DNA from: an uncultured Pseudomonadota bacterium | GTDB lineage: Bacteria; Pseudomonadota; Alphaproteobacteria; RF32; CAG-239 | Reading direction: 5' to 3' | DNA: 6,445 bases | Assembly: GCA_949295395.1 (NCBI GenBank) | Contig: CASFLB010000070.1 | Span: 1 to 6,445 of the forward strand | Shown here: in pieces, positions 6,043-6,445 of the stretch | Position numbering within the stretch: the stretch's first letter is position 1 | Layout of the letters: each line of letters starts with the position of its first letter | The notes under the pieces: generated by a model | Told to the model about the DNA's origin: nothing | What the model saw: the letters and a program-made list of their open reading frames with translations, nothing else | Database searches by the model: none | Made by a program: the position numbers and the translations under genes

Positions 6043-6445
6043 CTAGCTTTCGGGGTACAACTCTCCCCGAACCAATTGCCGCAACTCATCAATACAAACC
6101 AGTCCGCGCTTTTTATCTTCAAAATACCAATAAACCCAACCATTACATGCCGGAGCATTCTGAGCCGCCGCGCCGACCTGATGGATTGACCCTTCAAGTT
6201 TTTCGCTCTTAATAGTACCATCAGAGCGAACCGCTGCACAATGCTTTTTCGTTGCATCATAAAGAATATCACCGGGGTTAAGCAGGCCTCTTTCGACCAC
6301 AGCACCAAAAGGAATTCTCGGCTGGCGTTTTTTAGCACTAAACTCAAGACAAAGTTCGTTTTCAACAACTTCAACTTCATCAATACGCTTACGAGCACCC
6401 TCAACATAATGAGCGTCTTTTTCAATACCAATAAAATTACGACCG
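6043..6445 (-). CDS. ccrM: CcrM-type DNA adenine-N6 methyltransferase, C-terminal fragment (N-terminus off window)
   Basis: The frame is open from the right edge to the TAG at 6045-6043, giving the last 133 residues. It opens with RNFIGIEKDAHYVEGARKRI, the end of the SAM-binding lobe of beta-class N6-adenine methyltransferases. After a linker (AKKRQPRIPFGAVV) comes the C-terminal domain typical of CcrM: GLLNPGDILYD, RSDGTIKS, GSIHQVGA, then ACNGWVYWYFE and IDELRQLVRGELYP. This pattern matches Caulobacter CcrM (GSIH, CNGW and the IDELR segment) and is required there for DNA binding. CcrM methylates adenine in GANTC and in alphaproteobacteria helps to time cell-cycle transcription. The catalytic DPPY region lies beyond the edge and cannot be checked. 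It heads the cluster, 23 nt before the first phosphatase gene. Its promoter is not in view. Confidence 0.94.
   Translation of the reverse strand, partial: GRNFIGIEKDAHYVEGARKRIDEVEVVENELCLEFSAKKRQPRIPFGAVVERGLLNPGDILYDATKKHCAAVRSDGTIKSEKLEGSIHQVGAAAQNAPACNGWVYWYFEDKKRGLVCIDELRQLVRGELYPES

Noticed and set aside
6024..6431. A 135-residue minus-strand frame at the right edge, in a different phase from ccrM
   Set aside because: It is Leu/Val-rich shadow translation of the same DNA; the other phase gives an unmistakable CcrM C-terminal domain.

Overview
The window is a gene-dense chromosomal segment in which every supportable gene lies on the minus strand, so transcription runs from high to low coordinates. 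Three things point to an AT-rich alphaproteobacterium: the C-terminal part of a CcrM-type GANTC adenine methyltransferase with its reader domain, a Ppx/GppA-RlmE gene pair of the alphaproteobacterial kind, and an RlmE with a basic N-terminal extension. The base composition looks low in GC by eye, which is unusual for free-living members of the class and fits host-associated or gut lineages. The finer placement is inference only.

Layout in the direction of transcription. (1) 6445-6043: the last 133 residues of ccrM; the N-terminal part lies beyond the window. (2) 6019-4883: a Ppx/GppA-family phosphatase with all canonical motifs. (3) 4880-3879: a second Ppx/GppA paralogue whose C-terminal nucleotide/phosphate-contact motifs look degenerate. 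(4) 3895-3200: rlmE, the 23S rRNA 2'-O-methyltransferase. (5) 3200-1992: an RsmB/NOP2-family RNA cytosine-C5 methyltransferase. Genes 2 to 5 are separated by 2 nt or overlap (17 nt, then a TAATG stop/start), which is strong evidence for one co-transcribed and translationally coupled unit; ccrM is only 23 nt upstream. The unit joins DNA methylation, (p)ppGpp/polyphosphate-type phosphatases and rRNA modification, a plausible growth/ribosome maturation set.

(6) 1913-948: an unrecognised 321-residue protein closed by a clear intrinsic terminator (941-916). (7) 835-1: a second unrecognised protein, at least 278 residues, running off the left edge. Comparing the two translations by eye shows that they are divergent full-length paralogues sharing a block of the form GK-x2-YF-x-G-x2-F. 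Both start without a Shine-Dalgarno sequence, at the same TACTATTATG string. This tandem pair is the least explained part of the window.

Non-coding sequence is confined to about 112 nt (836-947) and 78 nt (1914-1991); no RNA genes, insertion sequences, CRISPR arrays or long repeats were seen.
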